Origin: Mucilaginibacter flavus
GTDB lineage: Bacteria; Bacteroidota; Bacteroidia; Sphingobacteriales; Sphingobacteriaceae
Assembly (NCBI RefSeq): GCF_030409315.1
Contig: NZ_JAUFPS010000088.1
Coordinates: 1 to 51,133, forward strand
Direction: 5' to 3'
DNA: 51,133 bases
Part shown: positions 17,306-26,201 of the stretch, piece by piece
Layout: each line of letters begins with the position of its first letter
Numbering within the stretch: position 1 is the stretch's first letter
Translations under genes and position numbers: made by a program
Notes under the pieces: model-generated
Told to the model about the DNA's origin: nothing
The model's database searches: none
What the model saw: only the letters and a program-made list of their open reading frames with translations

Positions 17306-18943
17306 CTACAGTTCTTTAGCCAAAAATGGGTACCTGTAATCCTTCGGTGGATCAAAGGTTTCTTTGATGGTGCGGGGGGATACCCAGCGTAGCAGGTTAA
17401 TCATCGATCCGGCTTTGTCGTTTGTGCCAGAGCCTCTGGCACCGCCAAATGGCTGCTGACCAACTACCGCGCCTGTTGGCTTATCGTTGATATAGAAGTT
17501 ACCTGCCGCGTTGCGTAAACGCTCGGTAGCTTTGGCAATGGCATAACGGTCCTGGGATATGATAGAGCCTGTTAGCGCGTAGATTGATGTTTTATCTACA
17601 ATGTTCAACACTTCATCAAACTGATCGTCCTCGTACACGTAAATGGTTAATACCGGGCCAAAAAGCTCCTCGCACATGGTTACGTAGTAAGGATCATCTA
17701 CCTTAAGTACGGTTGGCTCAATAAACCAGCCTTTGGTTTTGTCATAGCTGCCACCGGCAACAATTTCAACACCTTCGTCGGTTTTAGCCGCGTCGATGTA
17801 TTTGGCCAGTTTATCAAATGATACTTCGGTAATTACGGCGTTCACAAAGTTTTCAAAATCCTCTACCGGACCAATCTTAAACGAGGTGATATCGCGCTGC
17901 ATATTGGCTTTAACAGCCGGCCATAATGAAGCCGGGATGTAAGCTCTTGAAGCAGCCGAACATTTTTGTCCCTGGTATTCAAACGCGCCGCGAACAAGAG
18001 CGGTGCTCACTACATCGGCATTGGCGCTTGGGTGGGCCAATACAAAATCCTTACCGCCGGTTTCGCCTACTATGCGTGGGTAAGTTTTGTATTTATGTAT
18101 GTTGGTACCAATGGTTTGCCAGATGTTTTGGAAAACCTTGGTTGAACCTGTAAAGTGAATACCCGCGAAATCGGGGTGGTTAAAGATAACTTCGCCTGCA
18201 ACCGGGCCATCAACATAAATCAGGTTGATAACACCATCAGGTATACCGGCTTCTTTAAAGATTTTCATGATCACGTTGGCGGCATAGATCTGTGTATAAG
18301 CAGGTTTCCAAACCACAACGTTCCCCATCATAGCAGCAGATGCAGGCAGGTTACCGGCAATAGCGGTAAAGTTGAACGGCGTTAAAGCAAACACAAAGCC
18401 TTCCAGCGGGCGCTGCTCCAAACGGTTCCAAACACCTTTGCCGGATACTGGTGGCTGTTGCTTGTAAATTTCGGTCATGTATTCTACGTTAAAGCGTAGA
18501 AAATCAATCAGTTCGCAAGCTGAATCAATTTCGGCCTGGTAGGCGTTTTTTGATTGACCAAGCATGGTAGCCGCGTTGATGGTTGCACGGTACGGACCGG
18601 CAATCAGTTCGGCAGCTTTCAGGAATATGGCTGCACGTTGCTCCCATGGCAGGTTTTCCCAGTCGGCCTTGGCGGCAAGGGCTGCATCAATGGCGGCGGT
18701 AACGTGGCTGGCATCACCTTCGCTGAAGGTAGCTAACAGGTGCTGATGATCATGTGGCGGACGAATTTCCAGTTTGCTGCCGGTACGTACTTCCTGGCTG
18801 CCAATGTACATGGGTATGTCTAACTGTTGCGCGCGGGCCTCATCTAAAGCGGCTTTGAGTGCAGCGCGCTCCAAACTTCGGGGGCCATAGTTTAAAACCG
18901 GCTCGTTTACGGGAGCCGGGACATTAAAAAATCCTTTAAGCAT
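17306..18943 (-). CDS. pruA: L-glutamate gamma-semialdehyde (P5C) dehydrogenase
   Basis: This 545-aa aldehyde dehydrogenase carries out the second step of proline breakdown: NAD+-dependent oxidation of glutamate semialdehyde (from pyrroline-5-carboxylate) to glutamate. The catalytic Cys328 is in GQKCSAASR and the conserved Glu in VGETGGKDF. The N-terminal region NEPVLNYGPRSLER and the C-terminal GQQPFGGARGSGTNDKAG are characteristic of the P5CDH branch, as is the length. A proline dehydrogenase-like gene lies at 41220, so the two activities are on separate genes and are not fused as PutA. An exact -7 box is upstream at 18968-18975. Confidence 0.95.
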   Translation of the reverse strand: MLKGFFNVPAPVNEPVLNYGPRSLERAALKAALDEARAQQLDIPMYIGSQEVRTGSKLEIRPPHDHQHLLATFSEGDASHVTAAIDAALAAKADWENLPWEQRAAIFLKAAELIAGPYRATINAATMLGQSKNAYQAEIDSACELIDFLRFNVEYMTEIYKQQPPVSGKGVWNRLEQRPLEGFVFALTPFNFTAIAGNLPASAAMMGNVVVWKPAYTQIYAANVIMKIFKEAGIPDGVINLIYVDGPVAGEVIFNHPDFAGIHFTGSTKVFQNIWQTIGTNIHKYKTYPRIVGETGGKDFVLAHPSANADVVSTALVRGAFEYQGQKCSAASRAYIPASLWPAVKANMQRDITSFKIGPVEDFENFVNAVITEVSFDKLAKYIDAAKTDEGVEIVAGGSYDKTKGWFIEPTVLKVDDPYYVTMCEELFGPVLTIYVYEDDQFDEVLNIVDKTSIYALTGSIISQDRYAIAKATERLRNAAGNFYINDKPTGAVVGQQPFGGARGSGTNDKAGSMINLLRWVSPRTIKETFDPPKDYRYPFLAKEL

Positions 18944-18967
18944 AATGGGTCGTCAATTAAATTGGTG

Positions 18968-18975
18968 CAAAGATA
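18968..18975 (-). promoter_or_regulatory. -7 box for pruA
   Basis: The minus strand reads TATCTTTG, an exact TAnnTTTG, giving initiation near 18962 and a leader of about 19 nt. The -33 element is unclear. Confidence 0.5.
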
Positions 18976-19239
18976 CGGATTTTGAATAGGATGGGGGATG
19001 CATGGATTGTCAAAATATTGATGGAGGGGAAGGCTCCAAATCGATGTAGATCCACAACTTTTTAAAGCACCCGTTAATATCCAAACTACACCTTTCTAAC
19101 TCCTTTTCAACTCAGTTTGGCATCCTTTTGTGTACCAAATAAGCACTAACTAACAACCAAACGCAGCGGTTTTGAAAAAATTTAAAAGGATTCCTGTTGG
19201 TTGTGATTTTTAAACTTACATTATTTATTGAAAATTCAG

Positions 19240-19247
19240 TATATTTG
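19240..19247 (+). promoter_or_regulatory. -7 box in the 18944-19319 intergenic region
   Basis: TATATTTG matches TAnnTTTG and would give initiation near 19253, about 67 nt before the 19320 gene. The remaining intergenic sequence up to pruA (376 bp in all) is AT-rich and shows no other feature. Confidence 0.45.
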
Positions 19248-19319
19248 GAATTGTTGAAAATATAAGTAAATTAGCATCGGAATTTAAACTCAAAAAAATC
19301 ACCATAAACATACCTTATC

Positions 19320-20225
19320 ATGAACAAAGTGGAACTTGCAAAATTTAAAGGCTACGCGGCATCAAACGTGCTGGCCTTTGTACTCATTGGGCTTAACAAA
19401 CTGTTGCTGCATGATGCCAATGTGCTTATTTATGCCGAGTTTGTAATTATCCCCATGCTGATGGGTGTGATGTACGCCTGGTTTACCCGCAAGTATGGCA
19501 TGCGTACCAAAACGCTTGCCTGGGCATCATGCGTTAACTGCTTTATAGCTATTGTGCTTAGCGCGGTTTTTTTGCGCGAAGGGATCATTTGCCTGTTCAT
19601 CGTGTCGCCGTTGCTGCTTTGCTTTATACTGTTGGGTGGGTTATTAGGCCGGCACATGTTCCGGCGCGATAACAATACTCTTAATATCAGCATAATCTCG
19701 CTCATGCTGCTGGCTTTTGTAGCCGATTCCCTATCAACCCACCACTATGAAAACGAGGTGACCGATACTATGGTGGTTAAGGCGCCGCCTGCCGAGGTGT
19801 GGAAGTATGTGGTGGCTTACAAACGGAACACTTCGCCAAACAAATACTGGCTGTTTAAGGCCGGCATGCCCAGTCCGGTAGAGTCGACGGTAGAGGGCTA
19901 TTACCTGGGAGCCAGGCGCAAATGTATTTTTAGCAATGGTTATGTGTTTGATGAAAAGATAGTTACCTACGATGAAGGCAAAAACCTCACCTTCGACGTA
20001 ACCCACCAACCGCGCGATCCGGAGATTATGGGTCATATCGACATCCTGCGCGGGCAGTTTTTACTGAAGGACAACGGCAACGGCACTACAACTTTAGTTG
20101 GCAACAGCTGGTACCGCTTATACGTGTTCCCGGTTTGGTATTATGATTTGTGGGCGCAAAGCATTACCCGCAATGTGCACCTGCGGGTGATGGAGCATAT
20201 TAAACAACTTAGCGAAACCCGGTAA
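19320..20225 (+). CDS. membrane protein with C-terminal SRPBCC-like domain
   Basis: This 301-aa protein begins with four or five hydrophobic segments (roughly residues 13-137). A soluble domain of about 160 residues follows, starting TDTMVVKAPPAEVWKYVV. That start is typical of a START/SRPBCC (polyketide cyclase-like) ligand-binding fold, and VGNSWYRLYVFPVWYYDLW lies in its last part. This suggests binding of a hydrophobic ligand at the membrane, but no substrate is evident. The downstream DUF5519 gene begins 1 bp after its stop, so the two are translationally close and probably act together. Confidence 0.75.
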   Translation: MNKVELAKFKGYAASNVLAFVLIGLNKLLLHDANVLIYAEFVIIPMLMGVMYAWFTRKYGMRTKTLAWASCVNCFIAIVLSAVFLREGIICLFIVSPLLLCFILLGGLLGRHMFRRDNNTLNISIISLMLLAFVADSLSTHHYENEVTDTMVVKAPPAEVWKYVVAYKRNTSPNKYWLFKAGMPSPVESTVEGYYLGARRKCIFSNGYVFDEKIVTYDEGKNLTFDVTHQPRDPEIMGHIDILRGQFLLKDNGNGTTTLVGNSWYRLYVFPVWYYDLWAQSITRNVHLRVMEHIKQLSETR

Positions 20226-20226
20226 T

Positions 20227-20724
20227 ATGTTTTTATTCACCATCAAATATTTTGGCTTTTTAAAATTTGTGCCCGGCCTGCCCGTTGTATTTGATGCCTG
20301 GTTAAAAATTTATACCCTGCTCACCCGGCCCATGCTGCTGGATTGGATAGACGATATAGAAACTCACATGCGTAAGCTACCAAGCGTTACGGCCCATAAC
20401 CACAAATACGGAGGCTTACAGTTTGACCGGCACAAAACCGAAATCGGCCACATTCACAGTAACGGACTATTGGATATGCTGCTCACCCGCAAAATAAAAG
20501 CCGAACTGATGCGGCAAGGCCTCATTACTGACCATCACTCCTTCAAAAACACGGGCTGGATAAGCTTTTACATCCGCAATGAGGATGATGTTAGATATGC
20601 GCTGAAGTTGTTGAGGTTGGGGTATGATAGGATAGGGGAAAGAGGAAGGAAGCTCGCGCAGGATTTCAACAAGCTTTTTAAACAAAAAACCGGGAAAACC
20701 CCTATCGAGTTTAGAAGTAATTAA
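20227..20724 (+). CDS. DUF5519 (luciferase-domain) family protein
   Basis: This 165-aa protein carries the conserved pattern of DUF5519: GGLQFDRHKTEIGHIHSNG (about 62-80), then TDHHSFKNTGWISFYI, and LLRLGYDRI near the end. It is rich in conserved His residues, although no catalytic function is established for the family; the name luciferase domain is historical. The N-terminus has a hydrophobic patch (FGFLKFVPGLPVVFDAW) that could associate with membrane. It directly follows the SRPBCC membrane protein gene (1-bp gap), forming a two-gene operon. The start at 20227 is the first Met. Confidence 0.75.
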   Translation: MFLFTIKYFGFLKFVPGLPVVFDAWLKIYTLLTRPMLLDWIDDIETHMRKLPSVTAHNHKYGGLQFDRHKTEIGHIHSNGLLDMLLTRKIKAELMRQGLITDHHSFKNTGWISFYIRNEDDVRYALKLLRLGYDRIGERGRKLAQDFNKLFKQKTGKTPIEFRSN

Positions 20725-20789
20725 TAATACCATCATTGCTGCCGCAAGGCTCCAGCCTTGTGGCCCGCCTGCTCAGTTATGGATATGTA

Positions 20790-21158
20790 TTACGCTGCTT
20801 CCTGAAGCACCTTTTCAATAAGCGCGGTTAGCTGCGCTATATTATCAAACGGTTTGCTGATAAAAGCCTCGGCTGTACCCAGGGAGGCATAATTCTCAAT
20901 CTCCTCATGGGCCGACATCATAATCACCGGGATATCCTTTGTTTCGGGTTTCGACTTTAGCAATATGCAGATGATATGACCGCTCAAATAGGGTAATTGC
21001 TCATCTAATAAAAAGCAATCGGGTTTTAACCCAATCAGGTGTTCGGGAGTGATGATTGACTTGAGTGCCGTTACCCGGAAGCCATTTGCCTCCAGCAACA
21101 GTGTTATACTTTCGCGTAAATCGGTATCGTCTTCTATCAGTACAACATGTCTGGTCAT
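20790..21158 (-). CDS. single-domain response regulator
   Basis: This 122-aa protein is only a receiver domain, like CheY or Spo0F. Asp10 and Asp11 form the acidic pocket, Asp52 (FLLDEQLP) is the phosphorylation site, Ser82 replaces the usual Thr/Ser, and Lys102 is in SKPF. With no output domain it must act by protein contact or in a phosphorelay. No kinase gene is adjacent; the nearest are in the PYP operon at 28.2-31.0 kb, and a link to these is only a guess. It is transcribed alone on the minus strand. Confidence 0.9.
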   Translation of the reverse strand: MTRHVVLIEDDTDLRESITLLLEANGFRVTALKSIITPEHLIGLKPDCFLLDEQLPYLSGHIICILLKSKPETKDIPVIMMSAHEEIENYASLGTAEAFISKPFDNIAQLTALIEKVLQEAA

Positions 21159-21425
21159 CGGCTATGTAATTTTTGCATTTAACGCTATTTAGGGGGAAAG
21201 TGTTTGCAGAAACCCCATTTAAAACTGTAAAAAAGTATCTGGGCGAGTACCAATAAATAATATGTCTTAAATTTTTACAAGATACACTTATCATTCATGC
21301 TTGTAACGATAGATTTGCAATGCAGTTGTAATTAACATAAATTTATTGCGCGATAGCCGTAAACGCATACCAAAAACGGGTATTCACAAATTAGCGAGCA
21401 ACCGAGGTAGCACATCCTAAACCTA

Positions 21426-22079
21426 ATGAAAAAACGTACCATATTAAGCATAGTTCTTACTGTTTTTTGCCTCATATACCTTGGTTGGGTTTTTTATGTT
21501 GATAGCACGCATAAAATACAATCCGTTTACTGGTTATGGGGCAAACAGGCTGGGTTAGCTATCATTTATATCACCGCATCTATTGGAGTTTATATTGATA
21601 AAGACAGATCCCGGCTATCAAAAGCCGGCGCTGTGGGCATGATGCTTTTTTGGCAGGTTTACTTTGGGTATCATGAAGTAAGCAGATACAATAGTGACGT
21701 TCGGCTGGATAAGTTTGGTTGGGGTTATAATCGGGAAAGGCAAAAACGGGGCACACCACAAATTCCGCCAAATTGGGAGATAAAAGACAGAACAGATCGT
21801 TCAGTTACGTGGCAGGCTAAGGATAGTACTATTGGGCATCAATCCAAAACCATTGTTTTAGATTCTGCTTACAAGATTGATTTTGAAGATGATAAATATG
21901 AGCTTAAGCCAATAGAAGGCCCCCTAAGTGATATGGCAATCAGAACCCAATACGGGAGGGGAAAAGGTAAGGATTCTATTTTTTATTATTATAGCCTGGG
22001 CGATAGCAGTCGGCAAATTTCAAGATATCAGGCGGATAGTATCTTTTCAGCAAAAAATATAAAAAAGGATTACAAGTAA
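21426..22079 (+). CDS. membrane protein, unknown function
   Basis: This 217-aa protein has two or three hydrophobic segments at the start (about 6-25, 43-60 and perhaps 68-82). A hydrophilic domain of about 130 residues follows, rich in Asp, Lys, Ser and Tyr (KDSIFYYYSLGDSSRQISRYQ near the end). I do not recognise a family. The upstream 21159-21425 gap and the downstream 22080-22405 gap make it look monocistronic. Confidence 0.55.
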   Translation: MKKRTILSIVLTVFCLIYLGWVFYVDSTHKIQSVYWLWGKQAGLAIIYITASIGVYIDKDRSRLSKAGAVGMMLFWQVYFGYHEVSRYNSDVRLDKFGWGYNRERQKRGTPQIPPNWEIKDRTDRSVTWQAKDSTIGHQSKTIVLDSAYKIDFEDDKYELKPIEGPLSDMAIRTQYGRGKGKDSIFYYYSLGDSSRQISRYQADSIFSAKNIKKDYK

Positions 22080-22405
22080 TAGCAATTTTTGGCCGCTGTT
22101 AACGCAAACAATAGTATAGTGCATCCCTTTCATAGTTTTCTCCATTTTTTAAGATAAGCATACCAATTAGCTTTAGCTTACCAATTATGCCGCGGCCTGA
22201 ATGTTAATGAGTTTGTTATAAAACACAGCCTTTAATTCCTGATCCGTGATTTTTATAGATATACATTGTTTATAACCCATTGAAAAATGGGGTTTATAAA
22301 CTTTTGTCGTGTGGTTTTTTGTGAGGTTATTTAAAAGCATTTTGGTGATTAATGCCGGCACCCCGCGGCATTTACAGGTTAAACCAATTATCTAAATCAT
22401 ACACT
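22080..22405. other. intergenic region with an imperfect hairpin
   Basis: No gene is seen. GTTTATAACCCATT (22268-22281) and AATGGGGTTTATAAAC (22286-22301) form a hairpin with two unpaired bases and the loop GAAA. It lies about 105 bp before the glycosidase start and could be regulatory or a terminator for the preceding gene. No T-run follows directly. Confidence 0.4.
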
Positions 22406-25400
22406 ATGAAATGTTTTTACTTAATCTCCGGCTTGCTGCGTTCGCGCGGTATTAAACTCACTGTTTTACTTTGCCTGCTTTTTGCCACGGTAAACGGCTT
22501 TGCCCAAACCTGGGTAGAGGCCGAAACAGGTACAGTTTCAAACGGAGCGGTGGTGCAAACCAACAGCGCGGCTTCCGGCGGCAAACACGTGGGGTACCTG
22601 GGCGGGCCAACAAACGGCACGGTAGTTATCCCTGTAACCGTGGCCAACGCCGGGCAATACACGCTTTCGGTTAATTACCTTTCGGCTGATCCGCGCAACC
22701 TCTACGTAACCGTAAACAACGATGCGGCCGTGGTTATAGCCTGCAATTCGGGCAGTTGGAGCACCGTTGCCACGGCTACCCTGGTGATAAACCTGCAGGC
22801 CGGTACCAATAACATCACCCTAAACAATAACAACGGCGATTATGCCCCCAATGTGGACCGTATTGGCACCGCGCCTAAATATTATGAATCTGAAGCTGGC
22901 ACCCTGGCAGGCGGCGCGGCGGTACAAAGTTGTACGGCATGCTCCGGTACATCTATGGTAGGTAACTTAGGTACCGGCTCGGTTACCAATACGGTGAATG
23001 TAGGTGTGGCCGGCAATTACATCCTTACGGTTTATTATGCCACGCAAGATCCGCGGTCATTTTACGTATCGGTAAATGGCGGTGCGGGTACCGAACTGGC
23101 CTGCTTGCCATCCGGCGGCTGGGCTACCGTCGCCGCGGCTACTATTCCCGTAACTTTAAATGCCGGCAATAACACCATTAAGTTAGATAATAACGGCTGG
23201 TACGCGCCAAACGCCGATAAGCTCAGCCTGGCCTTTGTACCATCAACCATTAAAAATATCAATTTTGGCGGCACCAACCGCATTGAGTACAACCTGGCTA
23301 CGGGCAAGTACAATGTGTATTTCAACGGCACCAAGGTAATTACAGATGCCATTGCTACGGCGCAATCAAACAACGCGCAATCGAGCCCTAATTACGCTAC
23401 CCGAACTTATAGTTCATCAGCATTGAGCGATGGTTTGGGTACGGGAACCAAACATATCATTTCTTTATCAGGCAATGGATTGATCCCCATGCAACAAACC
23501 TTTTATGTGTACAATAACCGCAATTATTTTTATACCGATATCTCATTAAGCGGTGCCGGTGCCAACTGTTACTATATGGCGCCGCTCATATCAACCAACG
23601 TAGTGTTGCCTGTAAGCGGCGACAACCGGTTTTTAAAAGTGCCTTTTGATAATGATACCTTTATCTCCTATGATGCCCAGGCTTTAAGCGGGGTAAACAC
23701 CACCAGTAGCGAGGTGACTGCCATTTTTGATAACACCAGCCGCAATGGTATGGTATTAGGTTCTATTGAGCATAGCGATTGGAAAACAGGCATCCAGGCG
23801 GTGGCATCAGGCACTACCTTATCGCAGCTGTCGGTTTTTGGCGGTTTAGCGCAGGAAGCTATCACTCGCGACAAAAAGGGCCACGGTTGGGTAGGTCAGG
23901 GTGGTACTTACGCCAAATCGCCCAAAGTGATGGTTGGCTTTTTTAATGATTGGCGCGATGGCATGGAAGAGTTTGGCAAATCAAACCGGATTGCCGAGCC
24001 GCCCTATATTTTTAACTGGGCACAGCCCACGCCCTTCGGCTGGAACAGCTGGGGATCTATCCAAAGCGGCCTTAATTTAACCAACGCCGAAGGGGTTGTC
24101 GATTTTTTTGCCAATACGTTAACCGGGTTCCGCAACGGGAATACGGCGTATATTGATCTCGACTCGTACTGGGATAACCTGAATGATACCCAACTAAAGC
24201 AATTTGCCGATTACTGCAAACTTAAAGGCTTGAAGCCAGGCATTTATTGGGCACCCTTTGTGGACTGGGGTAAAACAAGCCGCGGGGTAGAGGGCAGCAC
24301 TTATAACTACACCGATATATGGGCCAAAGAGAACGGCGCATACCATGATCTGGATGGCTGCCGCGCGCTTGATCCTACCCACCCCGGCACCCAGCAGCGC
24401 ATAGCCTGGATGATAGGCCGGTTTAAAACGGCCGGTTTCCAGATGATCAAGATCGACTTTTTAGGTCATGCCGCTATTGAGGCCGATAGTTATTATGATT
24501 CATCGGTACATACCGGCATGGAGGCTTACCGCAAAGGGATGGAATACCTTACAGATCAGCTGGCCGGGCAAATGCTGGTGTACGCCGCCATATCGCCCAA
24601 TTTGGCAACTGCCCGTTACGCCCACATGCGCCGCATTGCCTGCGATGCCTTTTCATCAACCAGCGATAGCAAATACACTTTAAACAGCACCAACTACGGC
24701 TGGTGGCAAACCTATATGTACAACTACATTGATGCCGATCATGAAGTGCTGTCAACCGCCACACTGGGTGCCAACCACATGAGGGTAGCATCGGGCGTAA
24801 TTACGGGTACGGTAATCACCGGCGACAATTTTTCGACTACCGGCCAGTGGACAACCGTTGCCCAAAGTCTGTTCCAAAATCAGGATGTGCTGGATATCGC
24901 CCGTAACGGCATCGCGTTTCGCCCGGTAGATGGCAATACCGGTACCGGCACAAGCGAACTGTTTACCCGTGTTATTGGCAATTACCTGTACCTGGCGGCT
25001 TTTAACTATGGTACAAGTAGTAAAGCGTATTCGGTAGGTTACAGCAGGATAGGCCTGCAAAGCGGTACATATACCATGAAGGAGTTATATGGCGGCACAA
25101 CATCAACCATTACCAGTTCTATCGGCTTTACGGTGCCCGCCGGCGATGCTGCTATTTACCGCATCACTTTAAGCGCGAATTTTTCGGCCGCCGTTACCAA
25201 TCCCGATGTTGTGCAAAGCGATGGCACATCAACCACCAAACTTACCTATTACCCAAACCCGGTAGCCAATACCTTAAATATTGACAATCCCGACGCGATG
25301 GCTACTGTAATGCTCACCGCATTTGGTACCGGTGCCACTGTAAAAAACATAGGCGGCGTTAACAGTAAACATTATGAGCTAAACTTAAGCGGGCTACAAT

Positions 25401-25471
25401 CGGGGTATTACATTGTATCGGTAACGGATAGTAAGAATAAGACGAAGAGCTTTAAGATTTATAAACGATAG
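22406..25471 (+). CDS. T9SS-secreted clan GH-D glycoside hydrolase with two CBM modules
   Basis: This 1021-aa exported protein has four parts. A signal peptide ends FATVNGFAQ near residue 34. Two related beta-sandwich modules of about 120 residues each follow (about 36-156 and 159-276), CBM35- or CBM6-like. Then come a linker domain and a TIM-barrel catalytic part from PFGWNSWGS (about 542). A T9SS type A sorting domain (about 945-1021, YYPNPVANTLNID) closes the chain. The nucleophile is probably Asp684 (MIKIDFLG) and the acid/base Asp747 (IACDAF), as in alpha-galactosidase families GH27/GH36. Substrate could be an alpha-galactoside or another alpha-linked sugar. Start 22406 is chosen because the signal peptide begins there. 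Confidence 0.85.
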   Translation: MKCFYLISGLLRSRGIKLTVLLCLLFATVNGFAQTWVEAETGTVSNGAVVQTNSAASGGKHVGYLGGPTNGTVVIPVTVANAGQYTLSVNYLSADPRNLYVTVNNDAAVVIACNSGSWSTVATATLVINLQAGTNNITLNNNNGDYAPNVDRIGTAPKYYESEAGTLAGGAAVQSCTACSGTSMVGNLGTGSVTNTVNVGVAGNYILTVYYATQDPRSFYVSVNGGAGTELACLPSGGWATVAAATIPVTLNAGNNTIKLDNNGWYAPNADKLSLAFVPSTIKNINFGGTNRIEYNLATGKYNVYFNGTKVITDAIATAQSNNAQSSPNYATRTYSSSALSDGLGTGTKHIISLSGNGLIPMQQTFYVYNNRNYFYTDISLSGAGANCYYMAPLISTNVVLPVSGDNRFLKVPFDNDTFISYDAQALSGVNTTSSEVTAIFDNTSRNGMVLGSIEHSDWKTGIQAVASGTTLSQLSVFGGLAQEAITRDKKGHGWVGQGGTYAKSPKVMVGFFNDWRDGMEEFGKSNRIAEPPYIFNWAQPTPFGWNSWGSIQSGLNLTNAEGVVDFFANTLTGFRNGNTAYIDLDSYWDNLNDTQLKQFADYCKLKGLKPGIYWAPFVDWGKTSRGVEGSTYNYTDIWAKENGAYHDLDGCRALDPTHPGTQQRIAWMIGRFKTAGFQMIKIDFLGHAAIEADSYYDSSVHTGMEAYRKGMEYLTDQLAGQMLVYAAISPNLATARYAHMRRIACDAFSSTSDSKYTLNSTNYGWWQTYMYNYIDADHEVLSTATLGANHMRVASGVITGTVITGDNFSTTGQWTTVAQSLFQNQDVLDIARNGIAFRPVDGNTGTGTSELFTRVIGNYLYLAAFNYGTSSKAYSVGYSRIGLQSGTYTMKELYGGTTSTITSSIGFTVPAGDAAIYRITLSANFSAAVTNPDVVQSDGTSTTKLTYYPNPVANTLNIDNPDAMATVMLTAFGTGATVKNIGGVNSKHYELNLSGLQSGYYIVSVTDSKNKTKSFKIYKR

Positions 25472-25484
25472 CGGTAGGTGCATG

Positions 25485-25676
25485 GCGCAGAAGACTCACC
25501 CGACGGTTCGCCTTTGGTGAACGCAACCCTCCGGCTACGCCGCATAGAGGGGTTTGAACGCGGGTTAGCTTTGCTTTGATGTTTAGCAATTCAAAATATT
25601 CAGCGTTCAAACCCCTCTTTCCGGCTTGCCGAAGAGAGGGTGACGAGCGTAGCGATGTCGGGTGAGTCTTCACCTG
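25485..25676. repeat. dispersed palindromic repeat, copy A
   Basis: Inverted arms AAGACTCACCCGAC (25491-25504) and GTCGGGTGAGTCTT (25657-25670) enclose CGTTCAAACCCCTC and its partner. The same organisation occurs at 43477-43660. Together the two copies define a roughly 185-195-bp element of the GAAGACTCACCCG type. Confidence 0.75.
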
Positions 25677-25861
25677 CGTTTGCGTAAATTGACTATTCGT
25701 TAGGTATAAATAGCTGCTTACCCGGCAAAAAACAAGAGCATAAAACCTTTTTTTTGCCCCAATAAGGGCTGAAATGAAAAATTAAATCCCTCGCACAGAG
25801 TGAGGTGTATAGTTTTTGCTGCAATTTTTGAAATTAATAATGCCGATCCGCCGCATATTTC

Positions 25862-25869
25862 TATTTTTG
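25862..25869 (+). promoter_or_regulatory. -7 box for tRNA-Ser
   Basis: TATTTTTG is an exact TAnnTTTG and ends 5 bp before the tRNA, so transcription begins at or very near the tRNA 5' end. Confidence 0.5.
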
Positions 25870-25874
25870 CACCC

Positions 25875-25961
25875 GGAGAGCTGGCAGAGTGGTCGATTGC
25901 GGCAGTCTTGAAAACTGTTGAACTGTGAAAGGTTCCTGGGGTTCGAATCCCTAGCTCTCCG
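25875..25961 (+). tRNA. tRNA-Ser (anticodon TGA)
   Basis: Acceptor arms GGAGAGC (25875-25881) and GCTCTCC (25954-25960) pair perfectly, with discriminator G25961. The anticodon stem is GCAGT (25902-25906) and ACTGT (25914-25918) with the loop CTTGAAA; the anticodon TGA is 25909-25911 and reads UCA codons. A long variable arm and the T-loop TTCGAAT identify a class II tRNA, serine. CCA is not encoded. Confidence 0.95.
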
Positions 25962-25965
25962 CAAG

Positions 25966-26000
25966 AAAAGTTGAGTAGTACCCCAAACTACTCAACTTTT
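25966..26000 (+). terminator. terminator after tRNA-Ser
   Basis: AAAAGTTGAGTAG (25966-25978) and CTACTCAACTTTT (25988-26000) form a 13-bp stem with a 9-nt loop, ending in TTTT. Confidence 0.8.
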
Positions 26001-26201
26001 ATTATTTTTAAACCTTAAAAGCAATAACTGTTTTAGAATTAATACGGTGAAAATAATGCCTACAGAATTATTAAAGAACAAAATAATCGGGCACTTTTTC
26101 TGATAATGCTAATACTTGAATTTGTTTAATTATTTTTATCAAACTGCTTTAGCGTGCAATTGGCAGACTTTGTAAATATTTAAATAAGCCTTATCATAAT
26201 T

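Noticed and set aside
25452..25673. 73-aa minus-strand ORF
   Set aside because: It lies almost entirely inside the palindromic repeat copy A and overlaps the glycosidase gene end.
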